Assembly (NCBI GenBank): GCA_004151065.3 | Contig: NWUY0300007408.1 | Coordinates: forward strand, 23,209 to 33,265 | Length of the DNA: 10,057 nucleotides | Direction of reading: 5' to 3' | DNA from: Larix sibirica | Taxonomy: Eukaryota; Streptophyta; Pinopsida; Pinales; Pinaceae | In this document: one piece after another, positions 1-7,532 of the stretch | How the letters are laid out: every line of letters begins with the position of its first letter | Numbering within the stretch: the first letter of the stretch is position 1 | Translations under genes and position numbers: made by a program | The notes under the pieces: generated by a model | What the model saw: the letters and a program-made list of their open reading frames with translations, nothing else | Database searches by the model: none | Told to the model about the DNA's origin: nothing

Positions 1-312
1 AGAATAAACTTCCTAAATCATGAACAATATGACATAGATGAATTAACAAGAGAAAGAATACTAACTGAACATATCAAAAGTTTGAATCTACAAGACACCA
101 AGATTGGGAAAAATGAGGTTCTTCTTTATATATTGATCAGACTGCAAAATATCAGAAGTTATACTTCTTACAAAAAGAGACGACCATTGGCCTTATCCCT
201 TTCTACTAAATATAGCCATCACAGGCTTTACAAAATAAGTTGTTACAAATAGTTTGTTACAACCCACCGGCTTATACATTCTTGTTTGTAATTTCCAACA
301 AAATTTGTTACA
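1..312 (-). mobile_element. Candidate 3' LTR fragment downstream of the minus-strand gene
   Basis: Read on the minus strand, this stretch starts with TGTAACA at 312, carries a TATA-like CTATATTTA (plus 207-215), and about 80 bp further has GATCAATATATAAA (plus 125-138), which resembles the polyadenylation region of plant LTRs. The order TG start, TATA, poly(A)-like signal is that of U3-R-U5, and the U5 side would run off the left edge. Against this, no polypurine tract is evident just before 312, no second LTR copy is seen in the window, and the CA end cannot be checked. TTGTTACAA-type words recur on the plus strand near 239, 254 and 306. It could equally be ordinary 3' flanking sequence of the broken gene. 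Confidence 0.3.
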
Positions 313-390
313 AAAAATTCCTACTGACTAATGTTGACTAGCTTTCTACTGAGACTGGGGTCCACTCTGCTAAGGTAGAAGAACACCTTA

Positions 391-741
391 CTACGTGGAA
401 GAGGCCTCCACTTCTGGATGTGCTGATGAAGCTGCGGCTGCTGCTTTCTCTTTGGTGGACTACTCTAACTTCTTGAGCTCGAGGAATTTAGTGATGCCTT
501 TCCAGTCTTTACCCAAAGGGTAATGGAAGACCTTGAGCTCTCTAAGAGATGAATCCATCTCACTGTAGCGCTCAAAGGAATCCTTTGGGAGGCTTATAAA
601 AATAGTTTGGAGGCAGTTAAGTATCTCAAAATTTGTATATAACTTATCCACAACTGCCCTTCAGCTGAGCTCCTACAAAGTATTTGTCATGCGAATCTCG
701 GCATTACTTGCATCTATCATCATGGTAATATAATTCTCCTT
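391..741 (-). other. C-terminal tail of the broken gene
   Basis: The frame continues past stops at 675-673 and 663-661 into a stop-free run of 63-66 codons (VDKLYTNFEILNCLQTIF, then a compact segment ending KDWKGITKFLELKKLE). A TAG at 462-460 then interrupts a tail that reads STKEKAAAAASSAHPEVEAS before paired stops at 393-388. An Ala/Ser-rich acidic tail is a plausible natural protein end. Coding confidence rests on frame continuity with the upstream segments, since this block alone would look like a random short ORF. Confidence 0.5.
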
Positions 742-744
742 TTA

Positions 745-1455
745 ATATAGGTCTCCATTTCCATCCCAAAAGGAAGGAAGACATAGGGAAAAGATTGACC
801 TGAACTGCTCTTTGAAGGAGTGGACATCTTGCTTTAATTGTGCTGCCATGTTGACAACATTATGTGCTAATGTCACTTTGGTGATTACCTTGTTTGCTTC
901 CATGCTTATTTTGGTTCGGTCCCGGACAACATATGTTCGAAGCTCCTCAAAGGTTTTTTCTTTTAAGAAGTCAATTTCCATCCTGGCTAGCTCGACCTTC
1001 TTATTTACATTGTTCGTTACAGATCGTGCATCAAGTGTGGTGGTTTCATCTATTTTTGTTTCTTCCTGGGTTACGCTAAAATGACTCCATTAAGAGGTTA
1101 TCAGAGCTTCCATCTGATCCCATAATGCAATTTTGGCACCTCTGATCAAATTTTTACCAGTGATATTTTTGGATAGCTCTTGGACCTTACCCTGGAGCTC
1201 ATCAACAGTTTGTTGGATCTCTGATATGACCTGATATCTTCTAATTAGCTTCTCATTTGCATTGAAAATCTCATCACACTTTGTCTTCAACTGAGTCCGC
1301 ACTTGGCTAATTTGAGCGTCCTTGATGCTCATTTTGTCCACTACCTGGGCCAATTGATCAGTTGGATCTGAAATCATTGAGGCTTGAAGTGTGACAGCCT
1401 TCTGCTGGAGGATATCCTGATTCCGCTTTCTAGCCTCCTCCAATTCTCCTTCTAA
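745..1455 (-). other. Coiled-coil segment 2 of the broken gene
   Basis: The same frame continues from just after the TGA at 1458-1456, with one stop inside at 1092-1090, down to the TAA at 744-742. The first half has a long heptad pattern (LEGELEEARKRNQDILQQ, then KDAQISQVRTQLKTKCDEI and QTVDELQGKVQELSKN). The second half (ETKIDETTTLDARSV, KKVELARMEIDFLKEKTFEE) is also charged and helical and ends in a hydrophobic stretch near FRSIFSLCLPSFW. Frame continuity across the stop with unchanged character shows one decayed reading frame and not several small genes. Confidence 0.55.
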
Positions 1456-1509
1456 TCAGACAATCCTTTCTTTGAGTGTTTGACTGTCAGTCATCAACTT
1501 TTCCAACTA

Positions 1510-1932
1510 TGTATGTATCGTGACTACCTCTGCAGTATGTGAATGCTCAGTTGAGGGAATGTTGAGCTTATTTTTCAGGGCTGCAATTTCCTTATCCTTT
1601 TCCTTTAACATGGATTGTAATGGAGCCACGTCGTCAGGATTTTGGACCATCTTTACTATCTGTTGCTCTAAGTCAGCTATCTTTAACTGCTTAGCCTTAT
1701 TTGAATATTTTTCATTCTTTAGCTGTTTCTCTCGCTTTTGGACCACATCCTGTAACCTATTAGTGCTCATAGTGTACTTACAAATGTCTCTGTACACTCC
1801 TTCACCCATTTGTCGATGAAGATCCATGATATCCTTGAACGGGATTGGGTCCAGGTTTATGGTTACATGAGTAGCTTTAAAGTTAGAAGGTGTCTTCTTC
1901 ACCCATAACACTATTTTCTCTAGGATATCCAT
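1510..1932 (-). other. Coiled-coil segment 1 of the broken gene
   Basis: This is the longest stop-free block of the C-terminal part, about 141 codons. A short globular start (DILEKIVLWVKKTPSNFK) is followed from roughly residue 55 by a strongly charged helical stretch with leucines or isoleucines at heptad spacing, including QKREKQLKNEK, KIADLEQQIVKM and LKEKDKEIAALKNKL. That is typical of a parallel coiled coil. The block lies three codons after the TGA at 1944-1942 in the same frame, so its ATG at 1932 is an internal methionine of the original protein and not a true start. It ends at the TAG at 1509-1507, beyond which the same frame continues. Confidence 0.6.
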
Positions 1933-2215
1933 TTTGAGGGCTCACTGCTTCAAATCCAGTGCCGATAACATCCTGGACTGTCTTCCCATATCAAGCTCTT
2001 TCTTTGGAAACAATGACTTCTCTAGATCGGTGTTGTCATCTTTAATATGAGAATAAATCCTGAACAAACCTGACTTGATGGACGACGTGGTAACTAAAGC
2101 TCCTTCCATAAACTGAGCCTCTTGAATCTGTGGCCACATTGCAGAAGAGAAAATTTCGAGAATGACGGGTGTCACAGGGGTGTGCGCTGGTACAATTTTT
2201 GAGGTTACTGGACGT

Positions 2216-2421
2216 CCCCTCTACTTTCAAATTTTCGGTCCTTGACCCCATACTCCTTGATCCTTCCTTCCTGGAAGCAGACGTGGGCTCTGACGTGTCT
2301 CTTTTTCCCAACGTATCAATCTTAAGGGGTGTTGGAACAACTAGTACTCCAGAAGCTTTACCCGGTTTCAAAGCAGCTTGACATGGTTCCCAACTGTCCA
2401 AATTGGCCATCTTATAGGGGG
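2216..2421 (-). other. Low-complexity linker bounded by two 1-nt homopolymer frameshifts
   Basis: The open frame between the two shift points is rich in Ser, Thr, Pro, Lys and Gly, with short motifs such as KRDTSEPTSASRKEGSRS, as expected for a disordered linker between an N-terminal globular part and a coiled coil. The first shift fits one extra base in the run 2417-2421 (five G on plus). The second fits one extra base in 2216-2219 (four C on plus). Each single-base removal joins the frames into continuous protein-like sequence, and both lesions go in the same direction. Whether they are real mutations or homopolymer miscalls cannot be told from this sequence. Confidence 0.65.
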
Positions 2422-3704
2422 TGCGGCTTGTGGAGGTATGTTGCAGAACGGGCCGCCTGTATTTTTTGAGAAATGATCCCCCTGGGATCATACTTGTGTA
2501 TCTTGCTTAAAGGGAAACCATACGAAGCTAGTATCTCCTCAAATTCGTTTTGAGCCACTCTCATATGTATCTTGAATGGCCCTGCTTCACTGGGGAATTT
2601 GAAGGTTGTAGCACTATTTCCTTTCATGAAGTGCACCACATCACAGTTGAATCTTTGGCAGATGAACTCTAGTGAAAACACCCGAGGAGTCAAGAATATG
2701 GGGATATTGTATAGAGATAACTCTACCCCATACACTCTGATTTTGGTGTGAGTTTTGAAGCAAATCCAATCGTCTACAACCTCATTTGGATCAAGCTGGA
2801 GCAATTGTTTGCACTCCGAAAAATTTCTTGGCAGAGAGGAATCAAACAATAGTGTATAAACCTTAGCCACGACGCTATCCACAAATGCAGAGAACTTACT
2901 CTCTAGAGGAACATGGACCACTGATATGTCAAGATATTCCTTATTGAAGTAACTCTTGTTATGACAGAAGATCTTGTATAGAAGTATTGAGCAAAACCGA
3001 AAAATCTTCTTGAGTGAAAATTTCTTTAGCTGGAGGTGAATGGATTGAGCGAGGAAAGCTGACAAATCCAATATGATAGGTGCTTCATGCTGAGAGAGGT
3101 TCATATTAAAACAAAAACCTAGAACAACGTCGTTAATCACTATATCATGATCATACCCAAGGAAGTGGCATATCATTGACAATACCAGTTGAACAGGACC
3201 TGCAAACGTCTCCAAGCCGAACATTGATTGAGTACTAGATAGACTAGTCTCGGGTGGTAATAACATTTGAATGAAGGCATCCCTGTTTTCCTGGGACAAC
3301 TCCCGAATTTTGTTTATCAGCACCTCCTCATCAAAAAAGAGCCTTGAGGGATCTTCAATAGTGTCTGCTAATTCCATGATAAGTTCTTTATTGATTGGGA
3401 AGACCACATTTCCCAGCCGGGAAATGATGGGCTTCCTTTCTGGTACGTAACTTTCCGCGCACCACTGTATTAACTTAGGAAACGGTCTGGTCGGAGGGAG
3501 ATTCATCTTAGCTATCCCAGACTTCCATAGATTGAATAAATCATTGCCATTATTTAAATGTTCCTCGGAATCACGGGCTAATTGGTGCAAGTTTGGGAAG
3601 AAATATACAGAGTCATGAATGTCGAAGAATTCATCACCTAGATGGTCCTCTGGACTGCTGGTTGCGGAGGCGGTAGCGACTTTGGGAGTGGATACAAAAT
3701 CCAT
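2412..3704 (-). CDS. Intact 430-codon ORF, unrecognised N-terminal domain of a large transposon-type protein
   Basis: This is the longest ORF of the window. The ATG at 3704 has A at -3 and G at +4, a good plant initiation context; no in-frame ATG lies in the 12 codons upstream, and a TATA box sits about 135 bp upstream. After a Ser/Thr/Ala-rich start (about residues 1-20) comes a mixed alpha/beta-like globular sequence. Landmarks are FFPNLHQLARDSEEHLNNGN, PFPKLIQWCAESYVPERKP, LGNVVFPINKELIMELADT and a hydrophobic helical stretch around VQLVLSMICHFLGYDHDIV (roughly residues 170-190). I see no RT, RNase H, integrase, protease, zinc-knuckle or DDE motif. The general plan, a globular N-terminal part followed by a coiled coil, recalls plant mobile-domain or 'putative plant transposon protein' families, but I cannot show homology. 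The last few residues before the stop at 2412 probably come from the frameshift at 2417-2421, so the natural protein continued. The part may still be translated as a truncated protein. Confidence 0.8.
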   Translation of the reverse strand: MDFVSTPKVATASATSSPEDHLGDEFFDIHDSVYFFPNLHQLARDSEEHLNNGNDLFNLWKSGIAKMNLPPTRPFPKLIQWCAESYVPERKPIISRLGNVVFPINKELIMELADTIEDPSRLFFDEEVLINKIRELSQENRDAFIQMLLPPETSLSSTQSMFGLETFAGPVQLVLSMICHFLGYDHDIVINDVVLGFCFNMNLSQHEAPIILDLSAFLAQSIHLQLKKFSLKKIFRFCSILLYKIFCHNKSYFNKEYLDISVVHVPLESKFSAFVDSVVAKVYTLLFDSSLPRNFSECKQLLQLDPNEVVDDWICFKTHTKIRVYGVELSLYNIPIFLTPRVFSLEFICQRFNCDVVHFMKGNSATTFKFPSEAGPFKIHMRVAQNEFEEILASYGFPLSKIHKYDPRGIISQKIQAARSATYLHKPHPL

Positions 3705-4026
3705 GCTAACGCAAGGGTAGAGTGGGGAAATATGGTTCTGAAATGCTTAGGGAGATTTGAGAAAACAGGTGCAGAGAGTGAAGACTAGGGAGCTTGTAGA
3801 TGGAAGATAGAATCCATAATGGCTTCCCTAGGGTAGTATTTATAGGGATAGATTTGAAATTGGAGGGGTTTAATGCAGGGTTATCGTGGTGTGATGGAAT
3901 TGGCCCGTGGGTTAAGGGGTAGCTGGCTTCTTAAATTTTGGGTGACGTTTGCTCATAAACATCAACGGTAATGACTGTTTAAGGATGGTTTAAGGGAAGC
4001 AAGGGGAAATGCACCACGATGGGAAG
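3705..4026 (-). promoter_or_regulatory. Leader and proximal upstream region, no gene
   Basis: This stretch of about 320 bp separates the ATG at 3704 from the tandem-repeat array. It holds the predicted leader and the TATA box, and no convincing ORF on either strand. The repeat period cannot be followed clearly into it; only weak similarity to the array is seen around 3843-3870. Confidence 0.35.
3837..3844 (-). promoter_or_regulatory. TATA box of the minus-strand gene
   Basis: On the minus strand the sequence reads CTATAAATAC, a near-ideal plant TATA box, about 133 bp upstream of the ATG at 3704. Transcription would be expected to start roughly 30 bp downstream, near 3805-3812, giving a 5' leader of about 100 nt. 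No primer-binding site complementary to initiator Met-tRNA is seen between it and the ATG, so it does not look like a 5' LTR promoter leading into gag. The gene seems to have its own promoter. Confidence 0.55.
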
Positions 4027-4334
4027 TGGTGAACTGTAAACAATTGGTGGTTTCCGGATCCAGATAAAGCGTTTTAAGGAGACCGCTTTTCAGGTCCTGA
4101 CTCAACAAGAAGCCGCCACATGTAGATAGAAGTTTTCTTTAAGGGGCGGTCTTGGGATGTTAATGTCCAAGCATCTAAGGTATACTAAAGTCAGACCAAC
4201 CATCGATCTTACTCCCTGAAGCCCTTGAGATGCGCGCGCTGCCAGTGCATATTTATGGGTGGAGCCCACTTCCTCTGTCGGTCAGCTTTCTGGTAGCCTG
4301 TTGTCAGGGAAACCACTGTGGCTACTTTTAGAGA

Positions 4335-4385
4335 TTTCAGGGCTTTGAAAAGATGGTTTAGGGAAACCTCTTTTCATCCCCTGAA
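4335..4385. other. Imperfect hairpin in repeat unit 2, echoed in unit 3
   Basis: Arms 4335-4359 and 4364-4385 pair over more than 20 positions with a few mismatches and gaps, around the loop AGGG. The outer TTCAGGG/CCTGAA ends recur in unit 3 as TTCAGGG at 4617-4623 and CCCTGAA at 4660-4666 (and again at +209 in the artefactual copy). In unit 1 only a short AAAGCG/CGCTTT pairing is left (4066-4071 with 4084-4089). A transcript or cruciform role is not established. Confidence 0.5.
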
Positions 4386-4394
4386 TGATTTTGA

Positions 4395-4406
4395 GGCCGC
4401 CACGTG
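4395..4406. promoter_or_regulatory. Abutting GCC-box and G-box core in repeat unit 2
   Basis: GCCGCC (4396-4401) runs into the palindromic G-box core CACGTG (4401-4406). In unit 1 the GCC-box is present as AGCCGCC at 4111-4117 but the G-box has drifted to CACATG. In unit 3 the G-box is present at 4682-4687 (duplicated at 4891-4896 by the artefact) but the GCC-box is lost. In plants these cores are bound by ERF and bZIP/bHLH factors. Upstream of a TATA box they could act as enhancers; no activity is shown by the sequence itself. Confidence 0.35.
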
Positions 4407-4457
4407 TAGATGGCAATTTTCTTTCAGGGGTTTCTCGAGAGTGATAAACTCCGAGCA

Positions 4458-4475
4458 CTTTCAGCGTCCTGAAAG
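4458..4475. other. Perfect 7-bp stem with 4-nt loop in repeat unit 2
   Basis: CTTTCAG at 4458-4464 and CTGAAAG at 4469-4475 pair perfectly around CGTC. The corresponding place in unit 3 (about 4948-4981) carries a different but stronger hairpin, and unit 1 has none that I can see. Confidence 0.5.
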
Positions 4476-4507
4476 TCGCATGTCCGTTGATGATTTACCT
4501 TTGATTC

Positions 4508-4924
4508 CTTGAGATGTGTGCCTGCTTGTGCAACTTTATGATGTGGGCCAGCCTTGTGCTGTCGACTTGGATGTTCGACGGTGTAGCGATAAACCACTTT
4601 GGCGGATTCTGGCTCTTTCAGGGTTCCCCTAAAGCAGGTTATCCAGACTTCTTTCGGGGCCCTGAACTGCTCTGGAACTTCCACGTGCTTGAAGTGGTTT
4701 TCAATCAAGGATGCTNCTTGAGATGTGTGCCTGCTTGTGCAACTTTATGATGTGGGCCAGCCTTGTGCTGTCGACTTGGATGTTCGACGGTGTAGCGATA
4801 AACCACTTTGGCGGATTCTGGCTCTTTCAGGGTTCCCCTAAAGCAGGTTATCCAGACTTCTTTCGGGGCCCTGAACTGCTCTGGAACTTCCACGTGCTTG
4901 AAGTGGTTTTCAATCAAGGATGCT
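4508..4924. repeat. Identical 208-bp direct repeat around a single N, a probable contig-join artefact
   Basis: Bases 4508-4715 and 4717-4924 are identical, with one N at 4716 between them. All other repeats in the window are diverged, so perfect identity is out of character. The surrounding 281-bp periodicity holds on both sides only if 209 bp are removed. The simplest reading is that two contig ends overlapped by 208 bp and were placed next to each other with a one-base gap. Overlapping short ORFs that read through this stretch appear twice for the same reason and are not genes. Confidence 0.9.
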
Positions 4925-4950
4925 TTTACCCTGATAAAAGCTGATCACTT

Positions 4951-4981
4951 TCGACGCACTGATACTAATATCAGTCGTCGA
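4951..4981. other. Strong hairpin at the distal end of the repeat array
   Basis: TCGACG at 4951-4956 and ACTGATA at 4958-4964 pair with TATCAGT at 4969-4975 and CGTCGA at 4976-4981. This gives a 13-bp stem with one bulged C at 4957 and the loop CTAA. It is the best secondary structure seen in the window. It is too short and isolated for a miRNA precursor call. It could be a structural or recombination-related element of the repeat unit. Confidence 0.55.
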
Positions 4982-5176
4982 TCTTGGTATTAAACAATCA
5001 TTTAACCTCGGTTGCCCCTATTAATCATCTAGTTAATCAATGCCACCGGGTGAACCGTTTTCTTCTTTCTTCCCGTGCCACGGCTTGTCTACATTCTCTC
5101 TCAGAGGCGAGGATCTTCTTATCACGCATCTGAGCTACCTCTAGCCACTCCTGCTGACGATATTGGTACTAACACA
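4979..5176. repeat. Short direct repeat pair about 179 bp apart
   Basis: CGATCTTGGTATTAAACA at 4979-4996 and CGATATTGGTACTAACACA at 5158-5176 match at most positions, and the similarity extends a little to CATTTAA on the right. The pair brackets the 43-residue remnant. It may be a further echo of the repeat array or a trace of a duplication. The shared TTGGTA recalls the start of a Met-tRNA primer-binding site, but the following bases do not fit. Confidence 0.35.
5037..5168 (-). pseudogene. 43-residue charged coding remnant, possible C-terminal tail of a retroelement ORF
   Basis: The minus strand is open from just after a TAG at 5171-5169 to a TGA at 5039-5037. It is rich in Arg, Glu, Gln and Lys in a helical pattern (QQEWLEVAQMRDKKILASER, then a REERRKRF motif near the end). 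There is no ATG at the open edge, only an internal one. Upstream sequence turns abruptly AT-rich at about 5172, so any larger ORF has been cut there. In transcript order it precedes the repeat array and the 3704 gene, as a polyprotein end would. The length is short enough that chance cannot be excluded; the compositional contrast with the right half is the main support. Confidence 0.3.
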
Positions 5177-7532
5177 TTTAAAGATCTTAAAATAGAGGAA
5201 AGAATATGTGAAAAAAAGCAAAATTTCTTGAAATAATGAGATACCATAAGATTATAAATGACCACAAAAGTAGTTCAATGGGATTAAACAATTATCTATA
5301 ATGCCACTTGTGTGGGGAATTAGTCCTTGAATAATGACACAAAGAGCACACCTTGGCAGATTGAAACCATAGTGAGCATCTTGAAATGCCACCACCCTTA
5401 ACATTGAAATTTGAACCATAACACCATTGGAAAATCTCTCACAACGATATTTGATTTAACTGGCAAATATGCATTTTACTGCATTTTTGATAGAAGAGAA
5501 ATCTAGGTACTAAAAATTGAAAAATCTTATTGTAACCATTTTGATTTCTATCTAATAATAACCATAGAATAATAACACATTATCTTTAGTGTAAGATTGG
5601 CCACCATTTTAGTTCCGCTTTGAGAAGTGGTAGAAAATTAGAGGCTGATTTATCTATATCTAAACATTGATCTTGATATTTATGGATTGTAAATAATAAA
5701 AAAATGATCTCTAATATTAGGCCCCTTCCATATTGGAATTTTAATTTAGGATTGTATTTATCCCCACACTTTTGATCTATACGTATCACCACAGATATCT
5801 CACATAAACGAATTATAAAAACCAGAAAAATAAAAAATAGAAACTTTGAGTGTTGTTGATGCACAAACTAGCTTTCCAAGATGATGGAGGGCCTTCCAAA
5901 TACAACTTGACCTTTTCCCAAAACGTAAGAGAGGGACAAGTTATACCCCAAGTGATGAAAATGTCCCTTTTATCTAATGAATTAGTGATGGAGTATGTAC
6001 TAAAGATGATTGTTTGAGGAATAAGCTATGTGTAATACATCATCCAAATAGTTAGTGTCTTTCAATTTGAACCACTCATGGATTTACTAAAAGGACATTA
6101 AGAAAAAATTTCAATACTTTAGATCTTAAAAGTTTTATACAAAAGATACGATAGTACTATCCCAAAGAGATGAAGGTCCTCCTTTAAATCCAAACTTATT
6201 TGCTCACAATAAAACGTTTTATGAATGACTAGGAGAAGGACAATGTTTTCAACGTGCAAACCTAAGGCCAACAACATGTTCTTCCTTAAACAAAACCTAG
6301 GTGAAAATTCATCCTTCTATTACTCGAGTTAAGCATGAATAAGAAATGATATTCCTAAAGATGAGAAAGGCATATGAGTAATTAATGTAATAAGCTAAAT
6401 TCCAAATCATTCAATTAATAAGCATAACCAAATAACTCTTTCCAAAAGAAAGGTGCAAAATTCACTTGCCAAGGAACAAGCATGACTTTATAACACATAA
6501 TCTTCCCTCTTTCTATAGTTGTAAAAGAGAATGGGAAACATAGGATCTATATTCAATATTTTTTTCGCATGCAGAGTAGTAAGGAAGAAAATATACCCAA
6601 TATGACAGCAGAGTAGAAAATGTATCTTCAATATTAGCTAAGTAATAATCCAATAGTATGGGAAATAGTGTAGAATTGATGGCTAATTGTAATTAGGGCC
6701 AAATCAACAGAGTATAAATATCAATTCAATTTTTTTATCTCATAATATCAAACTTGAATTGAAATTTCAACCTCAACGTGACTTTTCAACATATTCTTTT
6801 AGAACTGTGTAAGAGGTACATGGATCCCATTCTTTTAAGGATGTACAACAGAGATATGATAGCACTAATTGCCCCCAAAACAAGAGGATAAAGTAGGATT
6901 CCGTGTCAAATTAGAAATTTTATCATTCACAATTCAAGAGATTATTTGGATATCTTAAACATAACTAGAACACTAAAACCTTGTGATAATGGGGTTGTTT
7001 TACTCCTCAAATGACAAGATATGGATATGAAAATGAGAGAGAGAGCATGACTACATGTATTGTAGTAATATGGATCTGCAATAAGAGATGCTTAAGGTTG
7101 ATCTCCCTTAGGGCATGGAAATAGGGCATATAATCATAATAAGGTTAGGATTATAGATCAATTATTTGGCCACTATTTGGTTCCTTTAGTACTAAGTTTT
7201 GTAATATTAAAATTTAAGGTAAAGGTTGGTTGATAGCCCACTTAGATGCATAATTGAATCATTAAAGAAATGCCCAAGTAGAAGTGGCATATACCATGCA
7301 TGAGATACTTTAGTGACAATGGATTAATGAAGAGTGATGTCTAATATTAAAGAACACATTCACCAAAGGGGGGAAAATAACATCTAGGGAGGCTTAGCGT
7401 TTAAGGTCTATTACAACTTAATCATAATTTTAAGTGAATATTCAAGTTTGTTTTAAACTGCTAGGGAAACAAATAATGCATGCAAACATTAGAGATTTTA
7501 GTGGAGCATTTGAGCTATAATGGTGCCTAAAG
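5172..7532. other. AT-rich intergenic DNA, no gene seen
   Basis: Both strands are full of stops and composition is markedly more AT-rich than the left half. The longest open run is a hydrophobic 92-codon minus-strand stretch at 5864-5586, which has no recognisable motif and is expected by chance in such T/A-rich DNA. A short GA run lies near 7036-7046. No tRNA, TIR pair or LTR pair was recognised. Confidence 0.5.

Larger units (their letters stand above)
388..2420 (-). pseudogene. Broken C-terminal part (linker, coiled coil, Ala/Ser tail) of the 3704 gene
   Basis: This is the downstream continuation of the intact ORF ending at 2412. After a frame change at the five-base run 2417-2421, an open linker reads from about 2420 to 2220. 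After a second frame change at 2216-2219, one single frame stays free of indels down to 393, about 609 codons. It is interrupted by stops at 1944-1942 (TGA), 1509-1507 (TAG), 1458-1456 (TGA), 1092-1090 (TAA), 744-742 (TAA), 675-673 (TAG), 663-661 (TGA) and 462-460 (TAG). Sequence between the stops is protein-like, mostly charged helix with heptad leucines, and the frame finishes in a Lys/Glu then Ala/Ser-rich tail before adjacent TAG and TAA at 393-388. Further TAGs follow at 372, 348 and 330 in the same frame, so the exact original C-terminus is uncertain. Its function is unknown; a scaffolding or oligomerising role is only inferred from the coiled coil. Confidence 0.75.
4027..4984. repeat. 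Three diverged tandem units of 281-284 bp upstream of the gene
   Basis: Anchors recur at constant spacing. GCCGCCAC is at 4112 and 4396, CTTGAGATG-type words at 4224 and 4508, ACC(G/T)CTTTT at 4082 and 4366 (all 284 apart). AACCAC is at 4311 and 4592, TTTCAGGG at 4335 and 4616, CCACGTG at 4400 and 4681 (all 281 apart). GA(G/T)CACTTTC is at 4453 and 4943, a distance of 490, which equals 281 plus the 209-bp artefact at the N. Units are well diverged, so the array is old. It lies directly upstream of the TATA box of the minus-strand gene. Tandem repeats between the last polyprotein ORF and the 3' LTR are known for plant Tat/Ogre-type elements; a similar origin here is inference. Small ORFs in the array are shadows of this composition. 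Confidence 0.8.

Noticed and set aside
812-1819. Plus-strand ORFs of 61-99 codons at 812-1084, 894-1079 and 1520-1819
   Set aside because: They are antisense to the coiled-coil frame, Ser/Phe/Cys-rich as expected from the complement of Glu/Lys-rich codons, and have no motifs.
460-2421. Introns or a reassigned stop code as the reason for in-frame stops
   Set aside because: Protein-like sequence continues in the same frame on both sides of each stop with no room for introns, and seed plant nuclear genes use standard stops; decay is simpler.
4951-4981. Hairpin as a miRNA precursor
   Set aside because: The 13-bp stem is too short for a plant miRNA precursor.
4318-4993. Several small ORFs on both strands around the N, some nearly identical to each other
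   Set aside because: They lie in tandem-repeat DNA, appear twice because of the 208-bp join artefact, and some read through the N.
4979-5176. TTGGTA words as a Met-tRNA primer-binding site
   Set aside because: Only the first bases match; the following bases differ from TGGTATCAGAGC, and no LTR end adjoins them.
5586-5864. 92-codon minus-strand ORF with a hydrophobic start like a signal peptide
   Set aside because: T/A-rich DNA gives hydrophobic chance ORFs; no conserved motif, promoter or neighbouring coding support.
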